DNA of 64,000 nt, taken from Trichuris trichiura (lineage: Eukaryota > Nematoda > Enoplea > Trichinellida > Trichuridae). The stretch is from positions 2,117,001 through 2,181,000 of the forward strand of contig JBAJFE010000011.1 of the NCBI GenBank assembly GCA_037903355.1, in the 5' to 3' direction. Made by a program: the position numbers and the translations under genes. Below are positions 47,953-62,800 of this stretch, piece by piece; positions within the stretch are counted from its first letter, which is position 1; the number at the start of each line of letters is the position of its first letter. The notes below the pieces were generated by a model. That model was not told where the DNA came from, made no database searches, and worked only from the letters and a program-made list of their open reading frames with translations.

Positions 47953-49408
47953 ACAAGTTGACATTCTTGAGCACGTTTACCTTTTAAGCACATTCATAGC
48001 GATAACCCTTTGTTCACGTTAGCGGTTTCAAGGCCGACTATACGTGTTGTTTTATAAACAGCTTTCGCCGACTTATCTGCGGTTCCGACATCAGGCTGAC
48101 ATTGCATTAGTAGTCCATTAGTTGTACTTTGGTTGCTCGTTTTATTGTACGGTTTGTGTTGTAATTGATTGCACCTATTACTTCACGTATGCTTGTCGAA
48201 TGAATTCGCACGAATTAACGCTGTTTTTTTTCTGCAGTGTTGCGTGGAAACCTTGCCTGTCGTTGACAAACGGTATCACCAACACCTTTTGCGTATCGCG
48301 CATATCTATCGAACCGCTCATTTGTAATGCCTCAATACCGGAAAAATGTGCTGTAAATTGTTTTGACTCTTCGTCAAGAACCGATTAAATATGAATTACT
48401 GTAACCTGAACATACATTAAGGAGTACGGTAAAAAAGAAATTTCTTTGGAAAAAGTAGTCATTCAGTCTGCTTTCCTCTAAAAAAGCTCCGTAGCCTTTC
48501 AGAAGGTTAGAGCTACTTATTGTGCGTTCCTCAATTGATGTTGTTTCATAGTCATCTGCAATTTGATTTGAACGCTCATTACTCAAATGAGCCAGCCTTT
48601 AGTTAGAAACTATCGCGTAGTTGGGGGCCACAATTTTAGATCTATTCCATGCTACCTTTCGTCGGTGTCGACAAGCGAGTGCCCTGCTTGTAAGTTAGTT
48701 GATGGAAGCTAAACTAATCGCATTCCGAGAGACCTCCTAGCTGTTTTGAAACTCGTAGTGTGACGACTCGGTACGAAAACGTGTAGAACGAGTATCAAAT
48801 TCAAAGTTGCTTACTAGGTTTCTGCTGGTTGCACCATCGTCTTAGATCAGTACTTGAAATAAAGGAGACAAATGCTCTACCGTAGAATGATCAGCAGGCG
48901 CTTAAGTAAGAATTACAGCAGTTAAAATACTGGAAGTCATAGTAATCGTGCCAGACCAAAACAGAATAACTGCGCTGCACAAATATTTTGAAATTCGCAA
49001 GCTACAGGACCTCCCCGCACGTCGAACTGGCGGGTCTTTTTTCTGTAAGAAACAAACGTAAAACCATTTTTGAATAATAACATTTTTTCTCATTGCGCCT
49101 GCTTTGTTTATAGCTTATTATTTATTTCCTAGGAAAAGCGTTTTAAAAATTAAACTTCAGGATCAAACAGCTGTATGGTAACAATCTAACTGTGTGAACT
49201 TCAGCGGCGTGAACGGTTAATCGGATCGGTAGCATGTTTTTCCTTGTGGGGTTGAACGTGGGGTAATTGTGTCATTGGTGAAGTTTCAAGTATGCTTTTC
49301 CTTTTTGCATAAAGCAATATTGCTTTGTGCATTCGAGGGAAAGCGCAATGACGCCATCCATTCCCTTACGCAGGGTACTGACCATTCTCAAGGCTGTATA
49401 TCGAAATA
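47953..49408. other. Spacer between the p62 gene and the satellite edge
   Basis: About 1.45 kb with only short frames. No polyadenylation signal stands out. No domain, RNA gene or repeat is recognised. Confidence 0.35.
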
Positions 49409-49490
49409 CAGTTGAACCTCCATAAGTTGACTACGCAAGGGACTGGGGAAAACTGGTCAACCTAGGGAGATTGTGCGTATAGAGGCTCGC
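49409..49490 (+). mobile_element. pogo/Tigger-like transposon terminus at the satellite edge (remnant)
   Basis: TA followed by CAGTTGAACCTCCATAAG, then an internal partial repeat of the same words (ctggtcaacctagggag). A TA target site next to CAGTNNAACCTC is typical of pogo/Tigger ends. No transposase and no second end are visible. It lies about 115 bases before the first satellite unit. Confidence 0.5.
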
Positions 49491-50499
49491 TGAATACATT
49501 AGTGTCTGTACGCACTTTTACTCTCTTGCACAGCATTTATTGGAGGCCTACTAAATCGCGAGCTGCATAAAAATAACGTCACTCTAAAATCATGCATAAA
49601 GCCAACGACCATTACGCAGGTACACAACGTACGCCCAAACACTCTCTACATGGCGGAGGCGATTAACTTTCCATTTTAGCATTTTCGCGTCTCCGCGACG
49701 GAGAACGGCAACATTAAGCTCGCGCTCACAACGTGATGGCTCCCTTAGCCCATCAGATACTAGCAGACATCTCGCGCGCATTCCGCATTTGCATAATAAT
49801 CACGAAACGGACTCAACCTGCAATACACTTGTCTACTGTACCCACATTAGCAAAACGACGTTTTCGACCAACAATCTGGCAACTTCCGATTCCAATCAAT
49901 GGTGCATCCATAGGGATTATTCGGTAAAAAAGTTTGGCCGGTAGCGATGCGTAGTTTTTGAGATATTGCCATTTGCCCTCAGGGCATAGAGGAACGAATT
50001 TAAACGTAGAGCGCTAGGAACGCGTGTAGTATGATGCCCATTCAACGAGCATTACGCTCCTGAACAGCCACCGTGCAAAGATTCTTTCCACGGCGTAGAC
50101 GAGCAATTCTGCGTTTTAGCATTTTCCCGGTTTTGCGAGCGAGAACGGCAACGTTTGGCTTACGGTCAACGTGTGCTAGGTAGAAAATCTTCTGCGCTAA
50201 TACAATAGGTCTGGGGAGCGTTGGGGTTTAGAGTAATAGTATTTAAACGGTCTCAACCTGCAAAACACATGTCTACTGTACCCATATTCAGAAAACGACG
50301 TTTCCGAGTCGCAAGCCGGCAACTTCCGATTGCAGTCGACCGGGCATCGCATAGCATTTCTTCCCTAAAAATTTTGGCGTACGGCAGTGCGCCGATTTGG
50401 AGATATCGCGATATGCCCTCCGGACATAGAGGAACGAATTTAAACGTAGAGCCTGGGACCACGTGCAGTATGTTGCCCATTCAACGGGCATTACGGTCC

Positions 50500-51940
50500 A
50501 GAGCAGCCGCCGTGCAAAGATTCTTTCCAGGGCGTAGAGTAGCGATTTTGTATTTTACGATTTTCGCGGGTTTGCGGGCGAGAACGGCAACGCTTAGCTT
50601 CCGGTTAATCTGTGGTGGGTCGAAAATCTTCCGCGCTACTAGAATACATCTTGCGAGCGTTGTGATTTAGAGCAATAATTTTCAAACGGACTCAACCTGC
50701 AAAGCACTTGTCTACTGTACCCATATTCAGAAAACGAAGTTTTCGACTTGGAAGCCGGCAACTTTTGATTGCAGTCGACGGGGCATCGCATTGCCTTTAT
50801 TCCCTAAAAATCTTGGCGACCGGCGCTGCGTAGATTTGGAGATCTCGAGATATGCCCTCCGGGCATAGAGGATCGAATTTAAACGTAGAGCCTTGGGAAC
50901 ACGTGCAGTATGTTGCCCATTCAAGGAGCATTAGGCTCGTGAACAGCCAGCGTGCAAACATTTATTCCGGGGCGTAGAGGAGCGATTTTGTATTTTACCA
51001 TTTTCGCGGTTTCGCGGGCGAGAACGGAAATATTCAGCTTCCGGCTAATGTGTGATGGGTAGTAAAAATTGTGCGCTACTGGAATACGTCTTGCGAGCGT
51101 TGGGATTTAGAGCAATAATTTTCAAACGGACTCAACCTGCAAAGCACTTGTCTACTGTACCCATATTCAGAAAACGACGTTCTCGACTCGGAAGCCGGCA
51201 ACTTTTGATTGCAGTCGACGGGCCATCGCATAACCTTTATTCCCTAAACATTTTGGCGACCGCCGCTGCGTAGATTTGGAGATCTCGAGATATGCCCTCC
51301 GGGCATAGAGGATCGAATTTAAACGAAGAGCCTTGGGACCACCTGCAGTATGTTGCCCATTCAGCGAGCATTACGTTCCTGAACAGCCAGCGTGCAAAGA
51401 TTTATTCCGCGGCGTAGGGGAGCGATTTTGTATTTTACCATTTTCACGGTTTTGCGGGCGAGAACGGAAATATTTAGCTTCCGGTTAATGAGTGATGGGT
51501 AGTAAATCTTGTGCGCTACTAGAATACGTCTTGCGAGCGTTGGGATTTAGAGCAATAATTTTCAAACGGACTCAACCTGCAAAGCACTTGTCTACTGTAC
51601 CCATATTCAGAAAACGACGATTTCAACTCGGAAGCCGGCAACTTTTGATTGCAGTCGACGGGCCATCGCATAACCTTTATTCCCTAAAAATTTTGGCGAC
51701 CGGCGCTGCGTAGATTTGGAGATCTCGAGATATGCCCTCCGGGCATAGAGGATCGAATTTAAACGTAGAGCCTTGGGAACACGTGCAGTATGTTGCCCAT
51801 TCAAGGAGCATTAGGCTCGTGAACAGCCAGCGTGCAAACATTTATTCCGGGGCGTAGAGGAGCGATTTTGTATTTTACCATTTTCGCGGTTTCGCGGGCG
51901 AGAACGGAAATATTCAGCTTCCGGCTAATGTGTGATGGGT
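50500..51940 (+). repeat. Satellite block copied at about 55340-56770
   Basis: This block of about 3.3 units recurs 4837 bases downstream (11 units). Private variants agree in both, such as the unit with ggtgggtcgaaaatcttccgc (about 50612 and 55449) and the unit with AAACGAAGAG and CCGCGGCGTAGGGG (51321 and 56158). The shift is constant across the block. Confidence 0.85.
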
Positions 51941-53040
51941 AGTAAAAATTGTGCGCTACTGGAATACGTCTTGCGAGCGTTGGGATTTAGAGCAATAATT
52001 TTCAAACGGACTCAACCTGCAAAGCACTTGTCTACTGTACCCATATTCAGAAAACGACGTTCTCGACTCGGAAGCCGGCAACTTTTGATTGCAGTCGACG
52101 GGCCATCGCATAACCTTTATTCCCTAAACATCTTGGCGACCGGCGCTGCGTAGATTTGGAGATCTCGAGATATGCCCTCCGGGCATAGAGGATCGAATTT
52201 AAACGTAGAGCCTTGGGAACACGTGCAGTATGTTGCCCATTCAAGGAGCCTTACGCTCGTGAACAGCCAGCGTGCAAAGATTTATTCCAGAGCGTAGAGG
52301 AGCGATTTTGTATTTTACCATTTTCGTGGTTTTGCGGGCGAGAACGGAAATATTTAGCTTCCGGCTAATGTGTGATGGGTAGTAAAAATTGTGCGCTACT
52401 AGAATACGTCTTGCGAGCGTTGGGATTTCGAGCAATAATTTTCAAACGGACTCAACCTGCAAAGCACTTGTCTACTGTACCGATACTCACAAAACGACGT
52501 TTTCGACATGGAAGCCGCCAACCTTTGATTGCAGTCGACGGGGCATCGCGTTACCTTTATTCCCTAAAAATTTTGGCGACCGGCGCTGCGTAGATTTGGA
52601 GATCTCGAGATATGCCCTCCGGGCATAGAGGATCGAATTTAAACGTAGAGCCTTGGGAACACGTGCAGTACGTTGCCCATTCAAGGAGCATTACGCTCGT
52701 GAACAGCCAGCGTGCAAAGATTTATTCCAGGGCGTAGAGGAGCGATTTTGTATTTTACCATTTTCGCGGTTTTGCGGGCGAGAACGGAAATATTTAGCTT
52801 CCGGCTAATGTGTGATGGGTAGTAAAAATTGTGCGCTACTGGAATACGTCTTGCGAGCGTTGGGATTTAGAGCAATAATTTTCAAACGGACTCAACCTGC
52901 AAAGCACTTGTCTACTGTACCCATGTTCACAAAAGAACGTTTTCGACTTGGAAGCCGGCAACTTTCGATTGCAGTCGACGGGGGATCGCATTACCTTTAT
53001 TCCCTAAAACTTTTGGCGACCGGCGCTGCGTAGATTTGGA
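51932..53040 (+). repeat. Satellite block copied at about 53690-54800
   Basis: Two and a half units recur 1758 bases downstream (4 units). The copies share private variants such as GTACCGATACTCACAAAACG (52478 and 54236) and the following unit with TGTTCACAAAAGAACG (about 52924, 54680, and again 55120 and 56880). Confidence 0.8.
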
Positions 53041-56000
53041 GATCTCGAGATATGCCCTCCGGGCATAGAGGATCGAATTTAAACGTAGAGCCTTGAACAC
53101 GTGCAGTATGTTGCCCATTCAAGGAGCATTACGCTCGTGAACAGCCAGCGTGCAAAGATTTATTCCGGGGCGTAGAGGAGCGATTTTGTATTTTACCATT
53201 TTCGCGGTTTTGCGGGCGAGAACGGAAATGTTTAGCTTCCGGCTAATGTGTGATGGGTAGTAAAAATTGTGCGCTACTAGAATACGTCTTGCGAGCGTTG
53301 GGATTTAGAGCAATAATTTTTAAACGGACTCAACCTGCAAAGCACTTGTCTACTGTACCCATACTCAGAAAACGAGGTTTTCGACTTGGAAGCCGGCAAC
53401 TTTTGATTGCAGTCGACGGGGCATCGCATTACCTTTATTCCCTAAAAATTTTGGCGACCGGAGCTGAGTAGATTTGGAGATCTCGAGATATGCCCTCCGG
53501 GCATAGAGGATCGAATTTAAGCGTAGAGCCTTGGGAACACGTGCAGTATGTTGCCCATTCAAGGAGCATTAGGCTCGTGAACAGCCAGCGTGCAAACATT
53601 TATTCCGGGGCGTAGAGGAGCGATTTTGTATTTTACCATTTTCGCGGTTTCGCGGGCGAGAACGGAAATATTTAGCTTCCGGCTAATGTGTGATGTTTAG
53701 TAAAAATTGTGCGCTACTGGAATACGTCTTGCGAGCGTTGGGATTTAGAGCAATAATTTTCAAACGGACTCAACCTGCAAAGCACTTGTCTACTGTACCC
53801 ATATTCAGAAAACGACGTTCTCGACTCGGAAGCCGGCAACTTTTGATTGCAGTCGACGGGCCATCGCATAACCTTTATTCCCTAAACATCTTGGCGACCG
53901 GCGCTGCGTAGATTTGGAGATCTCGAGATATGCCCTCCGGGCATAGAGGATCGAATTTAAACGTAGAGCCTTGGGAACACGTGCAGTATGTTGCCCATTC
54001 AAGGAGCCTTACGCTCGTGAACAGCCAGCGTGCAAAGATTTCTTCCAGAGCGTAGAGGAGCGATTTTGTATTTTACCATTTTCGTGGTTTTGCGGGCGAG
54101 AACGGAAATATTTAGCTTCCGGCTAATGTGTGATGGGTAGTAAAAATTGCGCGCTACTAGAATACGTCTTGCGAGCGTTGGGATTTCGAGCAATAATTTT
54201 CAAACGGACTCAACCTGCAAAGCACTTGTCTACTGTACCGATACTCACAAAACGACGTTTTCGACATGGAAGCCGCCAACCTTTGATTGCAGTCGACGGG
54301 GCATCGCGTTACCTTTATTCCCTAAAAATTTTGGCGCCCGGCGCTGCGTAGATTTGGAGATCTCGAGATATGCCCTCCGGGCATAGAGGAACGAATTTAA
54401 ACGTAGAGCCTTGGGAACACGTGCAGTATGTGCCCATTCAACGGGCATTACCCTCCTGAACAGCCAGCGTGCAAAGATTTATTCCAGGGCGTAGAGGAGC
54501 GATTTTGTATTTTACCATTTTCGCGGTTTTGCGGGCGAGAACGGAAGTATTTAGCTTCCGGCTAATGTGTGATGGGTAGTAAAAATTGTGCGCTACTGGA
54601 ATACGTCTTGCGAGCGTTGGGATTTAGAGCAATAATTTTCAAACGGACTCAACCTGCAAAGCACTTGTCTACTGTACCCATGTTCACAAAAGAACGTTTT
54701 CGACTTGGAAGCCGGCAACTTTCGATTGCAGTCGACGGGGGATCGCATTACCTTTATTCCCTAAAACTTTTGGCGACTGGCGCTGCGTAGATTTGGAGAT
54801 CTCGAGATATGCCCTCCGGGCATAGAGGATCGAATTTAAACGTAGAGCCTTGAAAACACGTGCAGTATGTTGCCCATTGAACGAGCATTACGCTCGTGAA
54901 CAGCCAGCGTGCAAAGATTTATTCCGGGGCGTAGAGGAGCGATTTTGTATTTTACCATTTTCGCGGTTTTGCGGGCGAGAACGGAAATATTTAGCTTCCG
55001 GCTAATGTGTGATGGGTAGTAAAAATTGTGCGCTACTGGAATACGTCTTGCGAGCGTTGGGATTTAGAGCAATAATTTTCAAACGGACTCAACCTGCAAA
55101 GCACTTGTCTACTGTACCCATGTTCACAAAAGAACGTTTTCGACTTGGAAGCCGGCAACTTTCGATTGCAGTCGACGGGGGATCGCATTACCTTTATTGC
55201 CTAAAACTTTTGGCGACCGGCGCTGCGTAGATTTGGAGATCTCGAGATATGCCCTCCGGGCATAGAGGATCGAATTTAAACGTAGAGCCTTGAAAACACG
55301 TGCAGTATGTTGCCCATTGAACGAGCATTACGCTCGTGAACAGCCAGCGTGCAAAGATTCTTTCCAGGGCGTAGAGTAGCGATTTTGTATTTTACGATTT
55401 TCGCGGGTTTGCGGGCGAGAACGGCAACGCTTAGCTTCCGGTTAATCTGTGGTGGGTCGAAAATCTTCCGCGCTACTAGAATACATCTTGCGAGCGTTGT
55501 GATTTAGAGCAATAATTTTCAAACGGACTCAACCTGCAAAGCACTTGTCTACTGTACCCATATTCAGAAAACGACGATTTCAACTCGGAAGCCGGCAACT
55601 TTTGATTGCAGTCGACGGGGCATCGCATTGCCTTTATTCCCTAAAAATCTTGGCGACCGGCGCTGCGTAGATTTGGAGATCTCGAGATATGCCCTCCGGG
55701 CATAGAGGATCGAATTTAAACGTAGAGCCTTGGGAACACGTGCAGTATGTTGCCCATTCAAGGAGCATTAGGCTCGTGAACAGCCAGCGTGCAAACATTT
55801 ATTCCGGGGCGTAGAGGAGCGATTTTGTATTTTACCATTTTCGCGGTTTCGCGGGCGAGAACGGAAATATTCAGCTTCCGGCTAATGTGTGATGGCTAGT
55901 AAAAATTGTGCGCTACTGGAATACGTCTTGCGAGCGTTGGGATTTAGAGCAATAATTTTCAAACGGACTCAACCTGCAAAGCACTTGTCTACTGTACCCA

Positions 56001-59000
56001 TATTCAGAAAACGACGTTCTCGACTCGGAAGCCGGCAACTTTTGATTGCAGTCGACGGGCCATCGCATAACCTTTATTCCCTAAACATTTTGGCGACCGC
56101 CGCTGCGTAGATTTGGAGATCTCGAGATATGCCCTCCGGGCATAGAGGATCGAATTTAAACGAAGAGCCTTGGGACCACCTGCAGTATGTTGCCCATTCA
56201 GCGAGCATTACGTTCCTGAACAGCCAGCGTGCAAAGATTTATTCCGCGGCGTAGGGGAGCGATTTTGTATTTTACCATTTTCACGGTTTTGCGGGCGAGA
56301 ACGGAAATATTTAGCTTCCGGTTAATGAGTGATGGGTAGTAAATCTTGTGCGCTACTAGAATACGTCTTGCGAGCGTTGGGATTTAGAGCAATAATTTTC
56401 AAACGGACTCAACCTGCAAAGCACTTGTCTACTGTACCCATATTCAGAAAACGACGATTTCAACTCGGAAGCCGGCAACTTTTGATTGCAGTCGACGGGC
56501 CATCGCATAACCTTTATTCCCTAAAAATTTTGGCGACCGGCGCTGCGTAGATTTGGAGATCTCGAGATATGCCCTCCGGGCATAGAGGATCGAATTTAAA
56601 CGTAGAGCCTTGGGAACACGTGCAGTATGTTGCCCATTCAAGGAGCATTAGGCTCGTGAACAGCCAGCGTGCAAACATTTATTCCGGGGCGTAGAGGAGC
56701 GATTTTGTATTTTACCATTTTCGCGGTTTCGCGGGCGAGAACGGAAATATTTAGCTTCCGGCTAATGTGTGATGTTTAGTAAAAATTGTGCGCTACTGGA
56801 ATACGTCTTGCGAGCGTTGGGATTTAGAGCAATAATTTTCAAACGGACTCAACCTGCAAAGCACTTGTCTACTGTACCCATGTTCACAAAAGAACGTTTT
56901 CGACTTGGAAGCCGGCAACTTTCGATTGCAGTCGACGGGGGATCGCATTACCTTTATTCCCTAAAACTTTTGGCGACCGGCGCTGCGTAGATTTGGAGAT
57001 CTCCAGATATGCCCTCCGGGCATAGAGGATCGAATTTAAACGTAGAGCCTTGAAAACACGTGCAGTATGTTGCCCATTGAACGAGCATTACGCTCGTGAA
57101 CAGCCAGCGTGCAAAGATTTATTCCAGGGCGTAGAGGAGCGATTTTGTATTTTACCATTTTCGCGGTTTTGCGGGCGAGAACGGAAATATTTAGCTTCCG
57201 GCTAATGTGTGATGGGTAGTAAATATTGTGCGCTACTAGAATACGTCTTGCGAGCGTTAGGATTTAGAGCAATACTTTTCAAACGGACTCAACCTGAAAA
57301 GCACTTGTCTACTGTACCCATACTCAGAAAACGAGGTTTTCGACTTGGAAGCCGGCAACTTTTGATTGCAGTCGACGGGGAATCGCATTACCTTTGTTCC
57401 CTAAAAATTTTGGCGACCGGCGCTGCGTAGATTTGGAGATCTCGAGATATGCCCTCCGGGCATAGAGGATCGAATTTAAACGTAGAGCCTTGGGAACACG
57501 TGCAGCATCCTGCCCATTCAAGGAGCATTACGCTCGTGAACAGCCAGCGTGCAAAGATTTATTGCAGAGCGTAGAGGAGCGATTTTGTATTTTACCATTT
57601 TCGCGGTTTTGCGGGCGAGAACGGAAATATTTAGCATCCGGCTAATGTGTGATGGGTAGTAAAAATTGTGCGCTACTAGAATACGTCTTGCGAGCGTTGG
57701 GATTTAGAGCAATAATTTTCAAACGGACTCAACCTGCAAAGCACTTGTCTACTGTACCCATACTCAGAAGACGAGGTTTTCGACTTGGAAGCCGCCAACT
57801 TTTGATTGCAGTCGACGGGGCATCGCATTACCTTTATTCCCTAAAAATTTTGGCGACCGGCGCTGCGTAGATTTCGAGATCTCGAGATATGCCCTCCGGG
57901 CATAGAGGATCGAATTTAAACGTAGAGCCTTGGGAACACGTGCAGTATGTTGCCCATTCAAGGAGCATTACGCTCCTGAACAGCCAGCGTGCAAACATTT
58001 ATTCCGGGGCGTAGAGGAGCGATTTTGTATTTTACCATTTTCGCGGTTTTGCGGGCGAGAACGGAAATATTTAGCTTCCGGCTAATGTGTGATGGGTAGT
58101 AAAAATTGTGCGCTACTAGAATACATCTTGCGAGCGTTGGGATTTAGAGCAATAATTTTCAAACGGACTCAACCTGCAAAGCACTTGTCTACTGTACCCA
58201 TATTCAGAAAACGAGGTTTTCTACTTGGAAGCCGGCAACATTTGATTGCAGTCGACGGGGCATCGCATACCTTTATTCCCTAAAAATTTTGGCGACCGGC
58301 GCTGCGTAGATTTGGAGATCTCGAGATATGCCCTCCGGGCATAGAGGATCGAATTTAAACGTAGAGCCTTGGGAACACGTGCAGTATGTTGCCCATTCAA
58401 AGCATTACGCTCCTGAACAGCCAGCGTGCAAACATTTATTCCGTGGCGTAGAGGAGCGATTTTGTATTTTACCATTTTCGCGGTTTTGCGGGCGAGAACG
58501 GAAATATTTAGCTTCCGGCTAATGTGTGATGGGTAGTAAAAATTGTGCGCTACTAGAATACGTCTTGCGAGCGTTGGGATTTAGAGCAATAATTTTCAAA
58601 CGGACTCAACCTGCAAAGCACTTGTCTACTGTACCCATATTCAGAAAACGAGGTTTTCTACTTGGAAGCCGGCAACTTTTGATTGCAGTCGACGGGGCAT
58701 CGCATTACCTTTATTCCCTAAAAATTTTGGCGACCGGCGCTGCGTAGATTTGGAGATCTCGAGATATGCCCTCCGGGCATAGAGGATCGAATTTAAACGT
58801 AGAGCCTTGGGAACACGTGCAGTATGTTGCCCATTCAAGGAGCATTACGCTCCTGAACAGCCAGCGTGCAAACATTTATTCTGGGGCGTAGAGGACCGAT
58901 TTTGTATTTTACCATTTTCGCGGTTTTGCGGGCGAAAACGGAAATATTTTGCTTCCTGCTAATGTGTGATGGGTAGTAAAAATTGTGCGCTACTAGAATA

Positions 59001-59829
59001 CGTCTTGCGAGCGTTGGGATTTAGAGCAATAATTTTCAAACGGACTCAACCTGCAAAGCACTTGTCTACTGTACCCATACTCAGAAAACGACGTTTTCGA
59101 CTGGAAGCCGGCAACTTTTGATTGCAGTCGACGGGGCATCGCATTACCTTTATTCCCTAAAAATTTTGGCGACCGGCGCTGAGCAGATTTGGAGATCTCG
59201 AGATATGCCCTCCGGGCATAGGGGATCGAATTTAAACGTAGAGCCTTGGGAACACGTGCAGTATGTTGCCCATTCAAGGAGCATTACGCTCCTGAAGAGC
59301 CAGCGTGCAAACATTTATTCCGGGGCGTAGAGGAGCGATTTTGTATTTTACCATTTTCGCGGTTTTGCGGGCGAGAACGGAAATATTTAGCTTCCGGCTA
59401 ATGTGTGATGGGTAGTAAATATTGTGCGCTACTAGAATACGTCTTGCGAGCGTTAGGATTTAGAGCAATAATTTTCAAACGGACTCAACCTGCAAAGCAC
59501 TTGTCTACTGTACCCATATTCAGAAAACGACATTTTCGACTAGGAAGCCGCCAACTTTTGATTGCAGTCGACGGGGCATCGCATTACCTTTGTTCCCTAA
59601 AAATTTTGGCGACCGGCGCTGCGTAGATTTGGAGATCTCGAGATATGCCCTCCGGGCATAGAGGATCGAATTTAAACGTAGAGCCTTGGGAACACGTGCA
59701 GCATGTTGCCCATTCAAGGAGCATTACGCTCGTGAACAGCCAGCGTGCAAAGATTCATTGCGGGGCGTAGAGGAGCGATTTTGTATTTTAGCATTTTCGC
59801 GGTTTTGCGGGCGAGAACGGAAACACCTA

Positions 59830-62800
59830 GCTTCCGGTTAATTTGTGATGGGTAGGAAATCCTCTGCGCTACTAGAATACGTCTTGCGAGCGCTGGGATT
59901 TAGAGCAATAATTTTCAAACGGACTCAACCTGCAAAGCACTTGTCTACTGTACCCATATTCAGAAAACGACATTTTCGACTTGGAAGCCCGCCAACTTTG
60001 ATTGCAGTCGACGGGGCATCGCATTACCTTTATTCCCTAAAAATTTTGGCGACCGGCGCTGCGTAGATTTGGAGATATCGCGATATGCCCTCCGGGCATA
60101 GAGGATCGAATTTTAAACGTAGAGACCTGGGACCACGTGCAGTATGTTGCCCATTCAACGAGCATTACGCTCCTGAACAGCCAGCGTGCAAAGATTCATT
60201 GCGGGGCGTAGAGGAGCGATTTTGTATTTTAGCATTTTCGCGGTTTTTCGCGCGAGAACGGCAACACCTAGCTTCCGGTTAATTTGTGATGGGTAGGAAA
60301 TCCTCTGCCCCACTAGAATAAGTCTCGCGAGCGCTGGGACTTACAGCAATAATTTTCAAACGGACTCAACCTGCAAAGCACATGTCTACTGTACCCATAT
60401 TCAGAAAACGACATTTTCGACTAGGAAGCCGCCAACGTTTGATTGCAGTCGACGGGGCATCGCATAACCTTTATTCCCTAAAAATTTTGGCGACTGGCGC
60501 TGCGTAGATTTTGAGATATCGCGATATGCCCTCCGGGCATAGAGGATCGAATTTAAACGTAGAGACCTGGGACCACGTGCAGTATGTTGCCCATTCAACG
60601 AGCATTACGATTGATTCGTTGCGGGGCGTAGAGGAGCGATTTTGTATTTTAGCATTTTCGCGGTTTTTCGGGCGAGAACGGCAACACCTAGCTTCCGGTT
60701 AATTTATGATGGGTAGGAAATCCTCTGGCCTACTAGAATATGTCTCGCGAGCGCTGGGATTTAGAGCAATAATTTTCAAACGGACTCAACCTGCAAAGCA
60801 CATGTCTACTGTACCCGTATTCAGAAAACGACATTTTCGACTTGGAAGCCGCCAACTTTTGATTGCAGAGGACGGGGCATCGCATAACCTTTATTCCCTA
60901 AAAATTTTGGCGACTGGCGCTGCGTAGATTTGGAGATATCGGGATATGCCCTCCGGGCATAGAGGATCGAATTTAAACGTAGAGACCTCGGACAACGTGC
61001 AGTATGTTGCCCATTCAACGAGCATTGCGCTCCTGAACAGCCAGCGTGCAAAGAATTCATTGCGGGGCGTAGAGGAGCGATTTTGTATTTTAGCATTTTC
61101 GCGGTTTTTCGGGCGAGAACGGCAACACCTAGCTTCCGGTTAATTTGTGATGGGTAGGAAATCCTCTGCCTACTAGAATATGTCTCGCGAGCGCTGGGAT
61201 TTAGAGCAATAATTTTCAAACGGACTCAACCTGCAAAGCACATGTCTACTGTACCCATATTCAGAAAACGACATTTTCGACTAGGAAGCCGCCAACTTTT
61301 GATTGCAGTCGGCGGGGCATCGCATAACCTTTATTCCCTAAAAATTTTGGCGACTGGCGCTGCCTAGATTTCGAGATATCGCGATATGCCCTCCGGGCAT
61401 AGAGGATCGAATTTAAACGTAGACACCTGGGACCACGTGCAGCATGTTGCCCATTCAACGAGTATTACGCTCCTGAACAGCCAGCGTGCAAAGATTCATT
61501 GCGGGGCGTAGAGGAGCGATTTTGTATTTTAGCATTTTCGCGGTTTTTCGGGCGAGAACGGCAACACCTAGCTTCCGGTTAATTGTGTCGGGTAGGAAAT
61601 CCTCTGCCTACTAGAATATGTCTCGCGAGCGCTGGGATTTAGAGCAATAATTTTCAAACGGACTCAACCTGCAAAGCACTTGTCTACTGTACCCATATTC
61701 AGAAAACAACATTTTCGACTGGGAAGCGGCCAACTTGTGATTGCAGTCGACGGGGCATCGCATAACCTTTATTCCCTAAACATTTTGGCGACTGGCGCTG
61801 CGTAGATTTGGAGATATCGCGATATGCCCTCCGGGCATAGAGGATCGAATTTAAACGTAGAGACCTGGGACCACGTGCAGTATCTTGCCCATTGAACGAG
61901 CATTACGCTCCTGAACAGCCAGCGTGCAAAGATTCACTGCGGGGCGTAGAGGTGCGATTTTGTATTTTAGCATTTTCGCGGTTTTTCGGGCGAGAACGGC
62001 AACACCTAGCTTCCGGTTAATTTGTGATGGGTAGGAAATCCTCTGCCCTACTAGAATATGTCTCGCGAGCGCTGGGATTTAGAGCAATAATTTTCAAACG
62101 GACTCAACCTGCAAAGCACTTGTCTACTGTACCCATATTCAGAAAACAACATTTTCGACTAGGAAGCGGCCAACTTTTGATTGCAGTCGACGGGGCATCG
62201 GATAGCTTTTATTCCCTAAAGATTTTGGCGACTGGCGGTGCGTAGATTTGGAGATATCGCGATATGCCCTCCGGGCATAGAGGATCGAATTTAAACGTAG
62301 AGACCTGGGTCCACATGCAGTATGTTGCCCATTCAACGAGCATTACTCTCCTGAACAGCCAGCGTGCAAAGATTCATTGCTGGGCGTAGAGGAGCGATTT
62401 TGTATTTTAGTATTTTCGCGGTTTTTCGGGCGAGAACGGCAACACCTAGCTTCCGGTTAATTTGTGATGGGTAGGAAATCCTCTGCGCTACTAGAATATG
62501 TCTCGCGAGCGCTGGGATTTAGAGCAATAATTTTCAAACGGACATACCCTGCAAAGCAGTTGTCTACTGTACCTATATTCAGAAAACGACATTTTCGACC
62601 TCTAAGCCGCCAACTTTTGATTGCAGTCGACGGGGCACCGCATGACCTTTATTCCCTAAAAGTTTTGGCGACTGGCGCAGCGTAGATTTGGAGATATCGC
62701 GATATGCCCTCCGGGCATAGAGGATCGAATTTAAACGTAGAGACCTGGGACCACGTGCAGTATGTTGCCCATTCAACGAGCATTACGCTGCTGAACAGCC

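Noticed and set aside
51000..53000. CENP-B-box-like sequence (ttcgcggttttgcggg) in each satellite unit
   Set aside because: The spacing is off by one and the required A is missing, so it does not match the nTTCGnnnnAnnCGGGn consensus.
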